From Paragonimus westermani (lineage: Eukaryota; Platyhelminthes; Trematoda; Plagiorchiida; Troglotrematidae), in contig QNGE01002350.1 of the NCBI GenBank assembly GCA_008508345.1, forward strand, positions 53,775-117,774: 64,000 nucleotides of DNA, written 5' to 3'. The notes under the pieces are model-generated. The model was not told the origin of the DNA. It did not search any database and worked only from the letters and a program-made list of their open reading frames with translations. Shown in pieces: positions 25,532 through 37,490 of this stretch (position 1 is the stretch's first letter; each line of letters begins with the position of its first letter). The translations under genes and the position numbers were made by a program.

Positions 25532-26666
25532 TTACTCTGTAGACGAGTCCGAGAAACGAAGCGATCTGATGTCCCGTCTCACAGTGCCACCTAAAGTCCT
25601 TCTGACGTACTTGTCCGTCGTCACCAGGGAATACCCCAGTAAACACACCATAGAAATAAACACCACTGGAAGTCTTTTCGTGAATAAGAACTGCTCGTCT
25701 ACTTGAAGATCACGTGAAGACGTCAACCACTTTAGTGTAATCAGCAGCTAGGATAGGTAGTTAAGTCGCCATTGCCTCCAAAACACACTAGATAAGTGTT
25801 GTGCTTGATTCCAGCCTTTGGTGTGACGTTCATGCAGTCACCTGATGTGTACTTAGGCCCGCATGCGAGCGCAACAGGAACAAAGCACTGGGACGAAGCA
25901 CCCGAGGATTATCTAGTTTATCATATGTAGGTCCGAGTGGCCAACTGTCAATGATCCGCTCAACTTCCACAATGTAGGTGTTGAGTGACTGTGCAGTCAC
26001 CACTTATTGTTGTGTTACCGACGACAGTACTCGTCTCACTGTTCGAATCATTCTTTCCCAAACCCCATCACCATGTTTTGCACTCGGAGGATAGAAGTAC
26101 AAAACAGTTCTTTGATTCCATAGCCTATCTGTCAGTACACAGTGGTCCGATTTTTGAAGCTGTCGTTTCAGCTCCGGGTCGGCTCCAACACATTTGGAAC
26201 GGTTGTCACTGTAAAAGGCCTCCAGCGTGCCCCGTCTTCCCGAAAATCGCATCAGGACCATGAGGGAGAGGTCCGCATACAAGGAAAGGGCTACTTTGAT
26301 GTGAACGACACGAGTCTGAAGCCGGATAAATATTAGGCAATGACGCTGGAGCTTGCTTTTTCCTATACGCACCTTCAGTGGACCGAAATGATCTACCCCA
26401 CTATACTTGAATGGGTAACCGTGCGCCGATACTCAAATTGATGGGATTGGCACCATCGTTTGAGTGGATTATTCAGCATAAACCCTGTTAAAGTGACAGC
26501 ACTCATCTAGCACTCGGTTAACGGCCGCCATACCTTTCGACATCCAGAACCCCCTTCTAATGTTGAAAAGTACACGCGAGGCACCCATGTCCCCCTCGGA
26601 CTCTAGGCAGTGAAGCACTAGGAGGCCTGTGACAGCACAGTGACAAAAAATGGTCAGCAGATCCAC
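25532..26666 (-). pseudogene. pol: BEL/Pao integrase relic (in R1)
   Basis: Read on the minus strand, the frame begins with a region resembling the integrase zinc-binding linker (RRGFWMSKGMAAVNRVLDEC). The catalytic core follows: YSGVDHFGPL (first Asp), LQTRVVHIKVALSL, FYSDNRSKCVGAD (second Asp) and HGDGVWERMIRTVRRVL (the Glu). All three DDE residues are retained. Two in-frame stops split the zinc region from the core. Further 3', near 25560-25650, the C-terminal block (TVRRDIRSLR) appears after frameshifts. In an intact element the enzyme would insert cDNA into the genome. The upstream protease, RT and RNase H are not recognisable. Confidence 0.8.
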
Positions 26667-27040
26667 ACCGCCCCTATTCTCTGGTCAGAGTCTACCACCA
26701 AGATACAGCGCTCCCCTTTATCAACGCTGAACGCAATCCTTCAAGTCCATCCGCCTCACGATGATTTATGGTGGTGGACGATCTCAGGACCCTGGGTTCC
26801 GTGGAGAACTCGCGCTCTTGCACAAACTTTATTGGCTTGTGATAAGAGGCACTGATTTTGGACGCACGAAGCGTTTCTACTCTGGTTGACACACGTTGTC
26901 CAGTGCACCTCACCACGGATACAAAGTTAACATAATGTGATAACCAAGTGACGGCTCACAGTGATTTGGTCCAACTAGAGTACCTTGGCACCAGCCAGTC
27001 CATTATAAAATCAAGGTCGGATTTCCTGGTGACCGCATGA

Positions 27041-28707
27041 GTGCATCTAACCTTGGTGTCTTCCTTCACCGAGCAGGACAAATTTGGCATCTCTGGCCAT
27101 TGTTCTTCTGCGTTCAACAGGAAATTTCGTACGCTTCAAAGCGCAGTTCGGAAAGCGGACGACTTATTTATACCGCGCAAGCTGTGCATTTTCTCTTATC
27201 AAAAGCCACTTTCACGCACGACAAGTCGTCTTCTTTATAACCGTTCCCGTTTATTCGCGAAGCATAAGCTTACAAGAAACTCAGGAGACCTGGGCGCGTT
27301 CCAAATTGTCCAAAACAGGTGTGGGCGGGAAATCAGAAAACACACCAAACTCGTACAAGAGAAAATCTTCCTCAGAGTCCGCGGGAACAAAAACTTCTTT
27401 AAGCGTATGCGACGAATAGGAAAAAACAAACCTTCAGCCCTTTCTTCACAAACGCCAATTGGGATACTTAGTCCGACTCCCTAGTTGTGGCCGAGTTATT
27501 CAGGAGGTACCACTCGGCAGTCTAAAACGTCGCATCCCCAAGCTGGCATCCTGTACTATCGCTGCAGATGTTCAGGCAATCACTCGTTACCACTGAGTTT
27601 TCTGTGCTAGATGTTGAAGACCTTTTGCTCAAGGTTAATTCATACAGTGCAATGGGTCATGACATGATTCATCCCAGAATACTCAAGGAAGCAGCTGTTA
27701 GTCTGGCAGAACCCCTTTGTAAGCTGTTTAAGCAAACACTCCAGAATTGCATCCTCTCTAGCCCATGGAAAGAGACGACTGTCAAACCCATATTTAAAGT
27801 GGGTGATCGGCACTCTCCGACTGGCTATTGGACAATCAGCCTTCCTAACATTCCATGCAAAATAATGGAGCGCCTACTAAAGCGCGCCATACTCAATCAC
27901 TTCTTATCAAATAATCTTTTCTCTTCCATCCAGCATGGTTTCCTTCCTAATCGGACATGTATAACAAACATGCTCGTTTTCATGGATAGTCTGATGGAAG
28001 CCAAAGACAATGGCCTCATCTCAGATGCCATCTTCTCTGATTTCGCCAAGGCTTTTGACCGCGTCCCACACAGCTCCCTGAAACACAAACTGGAAGCCTA
28101 CGGTATTCGATGGGAAGTTCTTTGCTCGACTGCCTCTTTTCTCAGTAATAGAACTTTTAGAGTCAAGACCGGATCAGACCTTCAGTGTCCCTCTTTCATT
28201 TCTGCGGGACTTCCCCAAGGGTAAGTGCCAGGTACTTTGTTATTCCTCATTTACATCAACGACCTCCCAATCAATATTTCCAGCAACGTTCTCTTATATG
28301 CAGACGACCTAATAATCTGGAATGCCACTGATCCCAGTGCACTGCAAATTGATCTTGACGCGATCAAGCGCTAGTCGGACGATTGGAGTCTCCCATTAAA
28401 TGACAATAGATGTGCTCACATGTCACTTGGTGGAGATTCTGGTAATGCCTTCATGACTCATAGCGCATCTAACACAGTAGATATCATGAGAAACGATCTG
28501 AAGAAAGATCTGGGCATTTGGTTGTTATCTAACTTGTCTTTACCGCATCACCATGAGATGGCGACGAACAAGTATATTACCGCTCAGCAGCCACTGTCCA
28601 AAGTGTTGGGAGTGCACAGTTGTAAACTACACTTCCGTGCGAGCAGCCTGGCGGCTAATCACTTCCCCTGTGTTTCATTGCACTCGCTGAAGTTTGCGAG
28701 CTATTGA
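27041..28707 (+). pseudogene. CR1/Jockey-like LINE ORF2 relic B (in R1)
   Basis: Two frames form one LINE fragment. The first (27041-27484) reads as the basic linker between endonuclease and reverse transcriptase. After one frameshift near 27480 the RT runs in a single frame to 28707. Its blocks in order are GHDMIHPRILKEAA, WKETTVKPIFKVGD, MERLLKRAILNHFLSNN, QHGFLPNRTCITNML, FSDFAKAFDRVPHSSL (catalytic Asp), SAGLPQG, then a stop, LLFLIYINDLP and the intact catalytic box YADD at 28297-28308. Only three in-frame stops interrupt it (27523, 28222, about 28373). The N-terminal endonuclease is missing. It would reverse-transcribe its own RNA at a nicked target. Both arms share the same stops. Confidence 0.85.
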
Positions 28708-28830
28708 TGAAGAAACTATCGCAGGTTTCCAGTTAAAATCTGTGTCCCTGGAAATTCAGACACATCTCGTTTAGTGTGCATCGAAACAGCTTCTTGTTAT
28801 TCACCACAATGCTGATTCGCCGTACGAAAG

Positions 28831-29020
28831 TGCTTTGTATGCAACGGATCATTCGAACACTACCAAGGTGCGATGATGTGGGTTTCCGTGAAATGCGCAG
28901 TTTTTCACACATATCATTTGAGAACTTTACTTGCACCATTTTACTAAAACTTGTCTTAACATTCGCCTCGTCGCAGTTTCCTACTTATTAATGTATGAAA
29001 AGAAACCGGCTCTAGAAGTA
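28831..29020. other. Start of the palindrome spacer
   Basis: This sequence continues R1 past the point where R3 meets the assembly gap, so it may also be duplicated but unassembled. No feature recognised. Confidence 0.4.
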
Positions 29021-29024
29021 GGCT

Positions 29025-29280
29025 CCGTAACGCGCAGTGGAAACTAGCAAGTGCGTACGGATTGGATGTGACTCGCGTAATAGTGCTTGCTGCTGTATTG
29101 TTGGCGTTGTTCCAGCTTTTGTTTGGCAAGTCGTGTGCATGGCTTACTGAACCTTTTGCTCGCGTTTGTTCGTATCGTCTCCCTTTACAGGGCTGTTGTT
29201 GGAACCTCCACATTGGAACGGCGCTGTCTCGTGATGTTTCCAGGTTGCCCCAAACTTGGTCTGCGAGTGCAACGCGCACC
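29025..29280 (+). repeat. Dispersed repeat, copy B (partner at 14256-14500)
   Basis: Same-orientation partner of the repeat at 14256-14500, lying in the single-copy spacer of the inverted repeat. The best-conserved core is the GCATGGCTTACTG and GTCTCCCTTTACAG blocks. Confidence 0.6.
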
Positions 29281-29289
29281 GGGAGTAAA

Positions 29290-30367
29290 ACAAGGTGTTG
29301 ACTTGATTGTCACGATAGAGTTAAATCATCGAAGAAAGTCTTCATCTGTTGACACAATAAGATGGGGAAAATGATGAAGCAAACTCGCTTGGGCGAGGAA
29401 GGAGGGAAAATCCAAAATCTGGCGAACATTTGGGCAGGCTCAAGCACAAGACTTGGTTGATTTCAAGGAAACCTCGCAAGTCGTTCGGTTAGTGCAGGTT
29501 TTTGTGCATTCACTTTTCACTGAAGCTTGCTCTGCACGGTGGATGCACGTGCGGCTGAGCAAAAAGACGCAATCTCATCTGTCAGGTAAGAAAATGTGTA
29601 GTGTTTCTATAAACCATGACGGATAATTTGTGTGTATTTTTTTGATGAAGATCATGCGAAATCAATATTTATGCGTTAGTTAGTAAAATAAATGACGCTG
29701 TCGACAAGTTGCTGCAGTATTTCGCGATAGCTGGATAACCAGCAGCTACTTCTGGAGCGATCATCATGTGGTAATCCTAACCCTTAAGGAGGTTGACATC
29801 TGTTTACTTTACAAAGCCGAAGCCTAAACTGTAGTCCATATTCCACATCCCAAAATTTATTAGCTAGTTAAAAAGGAGGGTTTGAAGCAAAAGGAGCAAG
29901 AAAGGAATTATTGTAGGCTTCAATGCAACTATATAAGGTGTAACGGAGGGTTGTTTTCGCATATTTTTGTCGACAGTTCTGTACGATATTCGTTAATACC
30001 GGTTACCAAAACCACGGCCTGAAAGCACGTAAGCCTTGTAACCCCGGTAACCACCAGGGTTAGCAGATCATTACGAATTGGTACATATAGGTGGAGAAAA
30101 TGTGCAACTGGATTATAAACTCGTTTTTTATGTTAGATTTGAGCAGAACGCATATTAGGCCGTCCTGTTGGATTTGTTTGTGAGCATGAATTTTAAGGTT
30201 TCCAGTAATCTGGGTAATGCATGCACTCAGAAGGGGGATAAAATGGTGATGGTTATCTAACAGCTTCGTGAACATGCAGCAGATCACTTGCTAGGCGAGA
30301 GTGTAAGTAAATCATAGGAAAACAATGAACCGTTTCAACGGTTTCTACGGCAGCCTGATAATGGAGG
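29290..30367. other. Single-copy spacer between R1 and R2
   Basis: No gene or element domain recognised. A short stem is possible between GGTTACC near 30001 and GGTAACC near 30047. Frames are below 80 codons. Confidence 0.4.
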
Positions 30368-32923
30368 CGGGTAGGTACGTTATTTGCAGCTGACGGTTGA
30401 ATTTTTCCCAAGTCACACTCAGGAAGGTCATTGGAGGATACGCAGAATTTGAAGCTAGACATCGTGTTCGACTGATTAATATAGATTTCCGATCCCGTTT
30501 TGAAACGGCAAATGTTGCCACCAGCTCTGGTTTCGTTCGGATGTTTACTCCAGGTATGAGAATATTTTACAATGAATAATTTTGCGCAGATCTTTTTCCG
30601 GGCTACCACGGCCGGCAAAGTGGAACCTTTATTTATTTGACCATATTGGTAGCTGTGTTGCGACTGAACGGAAGACGCTTTAATGATGGCGCCCGAATGT
30701 GTGTTTATACAGAAATATAAGGTTCAACTTTGGTCTTCGTGACCAAGGTGGATCAACACCAGGATTTTGGTAGTGTTGTCTGCAAGTGACTGAAGAAGTG
30801 TATCCTGAGAAGCTTTTAGTGCATGACCGTCGGAGGTTTTCTGACACAACCCCATCGGACGTGTGGATTGCGGTGAATGAATGTACAATACACAGTACAG
30901 TAAACTTTTTTTTGACAGCCAGTCTCGCAGCCGGTAGACCGAATGTACTTTTGATACAGCCTACCGTCCTTTTAGTATCGCCACATAACAGCATGCTTGT
31001 TCGGAGAAATTAGGAGAGTTGTAATATCGTACTCCTAGATCTCAATCGGAAGCGGCGGTATCAGTATTAAAAACATCTATTGTGGCAGAACAGTTAGGCA
31101 TTCGGCAACTGTGAGTAATAGCGTTCGATTTGTCCGCTGTGGGCTTCACCGGATATGTTTCGCATCACGACTGTAGTGGCGCTAGGTCTTGCCGTATATT
31201 TTGTAAACAGAAAACAACGTTGCTGTGCTGACGGGATGTGCAAACGATTTTGATATCGACAGCGAACAGAAAGGGTTTACCATATTCAATGAAATCGCAT
31301 ACGTCATTTATATACATGAAGAAAAGCAAAGACCCAAGAACGCCTTCTTGAATCACCTCAATAATCACTGGTTTTCGGGTTGAGCAGTGCTTCTCTATTT
31401 TGAATATCATGATGCGGCCCTCAAGACATGAAGAAGGCCAGGTATGCAGAGAGCTTCATATTCCATAGATGCTGTTTTGATCAGGAGAGAGTTGAGTAGT
31501 AGATAAGCCCATTATTTCCGGCAATGATGTTTCACGCACTCCTTTGAGGCTGTCAAGGTAGCCACTTGTACTGAGTGTGTGGCGACGGTCGTGGGTTTGA
31601 TTGGCGGTTGGTGATCACGCCTGCTCTCATCTTCTGCACCCTTCTTGTCGACTGCCCCTCTCCTAACACTCGAAACCCTCCCGGTACTAGGTGCGACCTT
31701 CCCCTGCGGGAACTGGAACGGTCAGTTGAACTGTGCGCGCGACGAAGTGTACTTTCGATGAACATTAGTCTCGATATATTACTAAACCTTAGTACCAGTT
31801 GCCTATCGAAGCTTTTTCCCGCGCCGTCTGTCCGTCCTCACATCTCGCTGACGCTCTATCACCCCGCCACCGCGTGGTTCATTGTCATTGGCCGCGTTCG
31901 TGTGAGTGGTAAGTCTGTAAACTTGGTAGATTCATTATCGAGGATTGCTGCTATTTCCTTATTTTTAATTTTTAATATTTTCCTTGTACTTTGACACTTT
32001 ATTAATAACAAATGTGCCTTTAGGAGCGCTTTTTGAATCATAATCCGTCGCGGCGTCAGCGGAATCCAATAGGCGCTCACTACACCACAGGAGTGATTAT
32101 TCGAGGTCCAGTATGACCACGGACCTTGCGAGAAAACTAAGCCCAGCTCGAACAATCACCAGACGTTCGGAACTAACAAAAGCTACACAAATTCTACTGT
32201 GCTCCGCCTTACGTCTTGGGAAAAGGAAGAAAAGTAAAAAGTTCGTATATATAAAAGAGCTAGAAACGTGACACGTGTTTGGCCGTCAAACATACTGGTA
32301 TTCTTATTCAAACAAATTTTGAACATGGTACAGTGGTTGTATCCTATTTTATTTATATTCCGAAAACGCCGCAGAATTGCACATCCCCGTAATGGAGGAT
32401 GATGTCCTTCACCTTGAAAATGGCAACGAACGCACTTGTTAAATTTGAAAAGTGTGTTGACACCCATAGTAGATTGGTTTCGCAAGAACGGAGGAAAATT
32501 TTTCAACACCAACTGAGTACTTTAAGCATTTTTCGGTGCATCAAAATCCTAATATACTTACAATTGATAAACCGTGCGTGCTCCGAAAACTTATAAAAGA
32601 CGGGGATTTGAGCCAAAACTGACCATTCTTCCTTTGAAATGAACTTAAAACGCAATACCTGCGAAGGTCATGACTGCCATTTATTCGCTATTCCCAGTTT
32701 CGTTTTCCATTCCCCACGCGTCTCCTTCTTTCTACTGTTTACAAGGTCTCTTCTTCCCTCCTGGTGGTGGGCCACACATGGCTACCAGGTAACCGGATGT
32801 TGGGAGATTCAATGGAGCACCAGTGCCGAGAGCAACCTTGCGTACTAATCCACTAAGCGAGTTACAATAGTCGGAGATTCGCCCGAGCCCGGTCGCACTG
32901 TCTGCCAGAATGCTTTTCAGATT
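30368..32923 (-). repeat. Partial inverted copy R2 (2.56 kb)
   Basis: It is the reverse complement of 20903-23458, with coordinates summing to 53826 at both ends. The inner end at 30368 is sharp: the next base already differs from R1 and R3. The outer end coincides exactly with the start of the N gap at 32924. At least one substitution distinguishes it (32730, T instead of G in R3 at 41230). Confidence 0.92.
30886..31410 (-). pseudogene. LINE reverse-transcriptase relic A (R2 copy)
   Basis: Same sequence as the relic at 22386-22950, reversed, with the same disrupted catalytic box (AVDI in place of ADD) and the same stops. Confidence 0.7.
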
Positions 32924-33495
32924 NNNNNNNNNNNNNNNNNNNNNNNNNNNNNNNNNNNNNNNNNNNNNNNNNNNNNNNNNNNNNNNNNNNNNNNNNNNNN
33001 NNNNNNNNNNNNNNNNNNNNNNNNNNNNNNNNNNNNNNNNNNNNNNNNNNNNNNNNNNNNNNNNNNNNNNNNNNNNNNNNNNNNNNNNNNNNNNNNNNNN
33101 NNNNNNNNNNNNNNNNNNNNNNNNNNNNNNNNNNNNNNNNNNNNNNNNNNNNNNNNNNNNNNNNNNNNNNNNNNNNNNNNNNNNNNNNNNNNNNNNNNNN
33201 NNNNNNNNNNNNNNNNNNNNNNNNNNNNNNNNNNNNNNNNNNNNNNNNNNNNNNNNNNNNNNNNNNNNNNNNNNNNNNNNNNNNNNNNNNNNNNNNNNNN
33301 NNNNNNNNNNNNNNNNNNNNNNNNNNNNNNNNNNNNNNNNNNNNNNNNNNNNNNNNNNNNNNNNNNNNNNNNNNNNNNNNNNNNNNNNNNNNNNNNNNNN
33401 NNNNNNNNNNNNNNNNNNNNNNNNNNNNNNNNNNNNNNNNNNNNNNNNNNNNNNNNNNNNNNNNNNNNNNNNNNNNNNNNNNNNNNNNNNNNNNN
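32924..33495. other. Assembly gap, 572 N
   Basis: An unresolved gap between R2 and R3. Both flanking contig ends lie inside the repeated sequence. Frames that read through the N run are not real. Confidence 0.99.
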
Positions 33496-33618
33496 CTTTC
33501 GTACGGCGAATCAGCATTGTGGTGAATAACAAGAAGCTGTTTCGATGCACACTAAACGAGATGTGTCTGAATTTCCAGGGACACAGATTTTAACTGGAAA
33601 CCTGCGATAGTTTCTTCA

Positions 33619-35285
33619 TCAATAGCTCGCAAACTTCAGCGAGTGCAATGAAACACAGGGGAAGTGATTAGCCGCCAGGCTGCTCGCACGGAAGTGTAGT
33701 TTACAACTGTGCACTCCCAACACTTTGGACAGTGGCTGCTGAGCGGTAATATACTTGTTCGTCGCCATCTCATGGTGATGCGGTAAAGACAAGTTAGATA
33801 ACAACCAAATGCCCAGATCTTTCTTCAGATCGTTTCTCATGATATCTACTGTGTTAGATGCGCTATGAGTCATGAAGGCATTACCAGAATCTCCACCAAG
33901 TGACATGTGAGCACATCTATTGTCATTTAATGGGAGACTCCAATCGTCCGACTAGCGCTTGATCGCGTCAAGATCAATTTGCAGTGCACTGGGATCAGTG
34001 GCATTCCAGATTATTAGGTCGTCTGCATATAAGAGAACGTTGCTGGAAATATTGTTTGGGAGGTCGTTGATGTAAATGAGGAATAACAAAGTACCTGGCA
34101 CTTACCCTTGGGGAAGTCCCGCAGAAATGAAAGAGGGACACTGAAGGTCTGATCCGGTCTTGACTCTAAAAGTTCTATTACTGAGAAAAGAGGCAGTCGA
34201 GCAAAGAACTTCCCATCGAATACCGTAGGCTTCCAGTTTGTGTTTCAGGGAGCTGTGTGGGACGCGGTCAAAAGCCTTGGCGAAATCAGAGAAGATGGCA
34301 TCTGAGATGAGGCCATTGTCTTTGGCTTCCATCAGACTATCCATGAAAACGAGCATGTTTGTTATACATGTCCGATTAGGAAGGAAACCATGCTGGATGG
34401 AAGAGAAAAGATTATTTGATAAGAAGTGATTGAGTATGGCGCGCTTTAGTAGGCGCTCCATTATTTTGCATGGAATGTTAGGAAGGCTGATTGTCCAATA
34501 GCCAGTCGGAGAGTGCCGATCACCCACTTTAAATATGGGTTTGACAGTCGTCTCTTTCCATGGGCTAGAGAGGATGCAATTCTGGAGTGTTTGCTTAAAC
34601 AGCTTACAAAGGGGTTCTGCCAGACTAACAGCTGCTTCCTTGAGTATTCTGGGATGAATCATGTCATGACCCATTGCACTGTATGAATTAACCTTGAGCA
34701 AAAGGTCTTCAACATCTAGCACAGAAAACTCAGTGGTAACGAGTGATTGCCTGAACATCTGCAGCGATAGTACAGGATGCCAGCTTGGGGATGCGACGTT
34801 TTAGACTGCCGAGTGGTACCTCCTGAATAACTCGGCCACAACTAGGGAGTCGGACTAAGTATCCCAATTGGCGTTTGTGAAGAAAGGGCTGAAGGTTTGT
34901 TTTTTCCTATTCGTCGCATACGCTTAAAGAAGTTTTTGTTCCCGCGGACTCTGAGGAAGATTTTCTCTTGTACGAGTTTGGTGTGTTTTCTGATTTCCCG
35001 CCCACACCTGTTTTGGACAATTTGGAACGCGCCCAGGTCTCCTGAGTTTCTTGTAAGCTTATGCTTCGCGAATAAACGGGAACGGTTATAAAGAAGACGA
35101 CTTGTCGTGCGTGAAAGTGGCTTTTGATAAGAGAAAATGCACAGCTTGCGCGGTATAAATAAGTCGTCCGCTTTCCGAACTGCGCTTTGAAGCGTACGAA
35201 ATTTCCTGTTGAACGCAGAAGAACAATGGCCAGAGATGCCAAATTTGTCCTGCTCGGTGAAGGAAGACACCAAGGTTAGATGCAC
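33619..35285 (-). pseudogene. CR1/Jockey-like LINE ORF2 relic B (R3 copy)
   Basis: Reverse-oriented copy of 27041-28707 with the same linker, RT blocks, intact YADD (34018-34029) and the same frameshift and stops. A substitution at 34055 (28271 in R1) changes one base between the RT blocks. Confidence 0.85.
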
Positions 35286-35659
35286 TCATGCGGTCACCAG
35301 GAAATCCGACCTTGATTTTATAATGGACTGGCTGGTGCCAAGGTACTCTAGTTGGACCAAATCACTGTGAGCCGTCACTTGGTTATCACATTATGTTAAC
35401 TTTGTATCCGTGGTGAGGTGCACTGGACAACGTGTGTCAACCAGAGTAGAAACGCTTCGTGCGTCCAAAATCAGTGCCTCTTATCACAAGCCAATAAAGT
35501 TTGTGCAAGAGCGCGAGTTCTCCACGGAACCCAGGGTCCTGAGATCGTCCACCACCATAAATCATCGTGAGGCGGATGGACTTGAAGGATTGCGTTCAGC
35601 GTTGATAAAGGGGAGCGCTGTATCTTGGTGGTAGACTCTGACCAGAGAATAGGGGCGGT

Positions 35660-36794
35660 GTGGATCTGCTGACCATTTTTTGTCACTGTGCTGTCACAGG
35701 CCTCCTAGTGCTTCACTGCCTAGAGTCCGAGGGGGACATGGGTGCCTCGCGTGTACTTTTCAACATTAGAAGGGGGTTCTGGATGTCGAAAGGTATGGCG
35801 GCCGTTAACCGAGTGCTAGATGAGTGCTGTCACTTTAACAGGGTTTATGCTGAATAATCCACTCAAACGATGGTGCCAATCCCATCAATTTGAGTATCGG
35901 CGCACGGTTACCCATTCAAGTATAGTGGGGTAGATCATTTCGGTCCACTGAAGGTGCGTATAGGAAAAAGCAAGCTCCAGCGTCATTGCCTAATATTTAT
36001 CCGGCTTCAGACTCGTGTCGTTCACATCAAAGTAGCCCTTTCCTTGTATGCGGACCTCTCCCTCATGGTCCTGATGCGATTTTCGGGAAGACGGGGCACG
36101 CTGGAGGCCTTTTACAGTGACAACCGTTCCAAATGTGTTGGAGCCGACCCGGAGCTGAAACGACAGCTTCAAAAATCGGACCACTGTGTACTGACAGATA
36201 GGCTATGGAATCAAAGAACTGTTTTGTACTTCTATCCTCCGAGTGCAAAACATGGTGATGGGGTTTGGGAAAGAATGATTCGAACAGTGAGACGAGTACT
36301 GTCGTCGGTAACACAACAATAAGTGGTGACTGCACAGTCACTCAACACCTACATTGTGGAAGTTGAGCGGATCATTGACAGTTGGCCACTCGGACCTACA
36401 TATGATAAACTAGATAATCCTCGGGTGCTTCGTCCCAGTGCTTTGTTCCTGTTGCGCTCGCATGCGGGCCTAAGTACACATCAGGTGACTGCATGAACGT
36501 CACACCAAAGGCTGGAATCAAGCACAACACTTATCTAGTGTGTTTTGGAGGCAATGGCGACTTAACTACCTATCCTAGCTGCTGATTACACTAAAGTGGT
36601 TGACGTCTTCACGTGATCTTCAAGTAGACGAGCAGTTCTTATTCACGAAAAGACTTCCAGTGGTGTTTATTTCTATGGTGTGTTTACTGGGGTATTCCCT
36701 GGTGACGACGGACAAGTACGTCAGAAGGACTTTAGGTGGCACTGTGAGACGGGACATCAGATCGCTTCGTTTCTCGGACTCGTCTACAGAGTAA
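35660..36794 (+). pseudogene. pol: BEL/Pao integrase relic (R3 copy)
   Basis: Plus-strand copy of the relic at 25532-26666. The zinc-linker region (35660-35857) and DDE core (35954-36322) share a frame, separated by two stops. The C-terminal block lies near 36680-36790 in shifted frames. First Asp, second Asp and Glu are all present. Confidence 0.8.
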
Positions 36795-37289
36795 CATTAG
36801 GTTGCTGCGGTTAGAACGAAAGGTGCTAATCTCTCCGTCAGATCGTTAGGTCACTGTTGTTCATATTACCACCCTGAGTTTGGAAAACCAGTCGGTTTTC
36901 AAGGCCCAGGGTTGTGTTGCTGATTTTTGTAGCGTTATTTTGAGATTTTCTGGCTTTGATCGATTCCGAAAGATGGCCCTATGCTTTGCTGTCTTCCCTA
37001 AATAAACTGCACCATCCGTCTTTGCTCTGACATCCGCTACTATTACCGTTTCCCTTACCCTTATCTGGTCCAAGCCCTGTAAACCTCCAAATACCGGAAT
37101 TAAACATTTTTCTTCCATATTTTTCTTGAGTAATTCATGATTTTTATCGATTATCGACGCAGAAACAGTCGTGTTGCCTCAACCCAACCAAAGACCATTC
37201 GTTTGAGTGAGCTTAATCCGTTTTTGTTATCCACCATTGTTGAGCGGTGCCTGATTGTCGATTTGTTAAACAGGCACTTCCCTGTTTGA

Positions 37290-37490
37290 TTGATGGGGAT
37301 TTTCACATTCGAGGTGGGAGACTGGAGTTTCTTGTACACTGATTCGATTGGTTCCATATTAAATTCAGTTATTATGAACGCTTTCTCATCAACCGTTTCG
37401 AGGATAGCTCATCTCTGTCGTTGAATATTGATAGAGGCACTTGCTGAAACAGAAGAGTAAGCGTAACTTAGTTTGAACTTGTGTCTTCAT
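37290..37490 (+). repeat. Dispersed repeat, R3 copy (partner at 10560-10765)
   Basis: See 10560-10765. It lies 3' of the integrase relic in the same orientation, where an LTR or element tail would be expected. Confidence 0.45.

Larger units (their letters stand above)
20895..28830 (+). repeat. Large inverted-repeat arm R1 (7.9 kb)
   Basis: Every position x here corresponds to 62326 minus x on the opposite strand in R3 (33496-41431). Shared frames at both ends and the middle obey this constant sum, so there is no net insertion or deletion across 7.9 kb. I noticed only isolated substitutions (for example 23878, 24414 and 28271). The outer boundary is at 20895 and homology stops abruptly at 20894. 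The inner boundary in R3 is an assembly gap, so R1 homology may extend beyond 28830. The arm contains two LINE relics and a BEL/Pao integrase relic, so it is a duplicated chunk of genome and not one transposon. Confidence 0.93.

Noticed and set aside
31575..31994. 139-codon frame present in more than one R copy (also 21832-22251 and 40075-40494)
   Set aside because: Its conservation follows from the recent duplication of the whole arm, not from selection; no family recognised.
32732..33593. Long open frames of 227-272 codons on both strands
   Set aside because: Most of each is the N gap; there is no sequence evidence.
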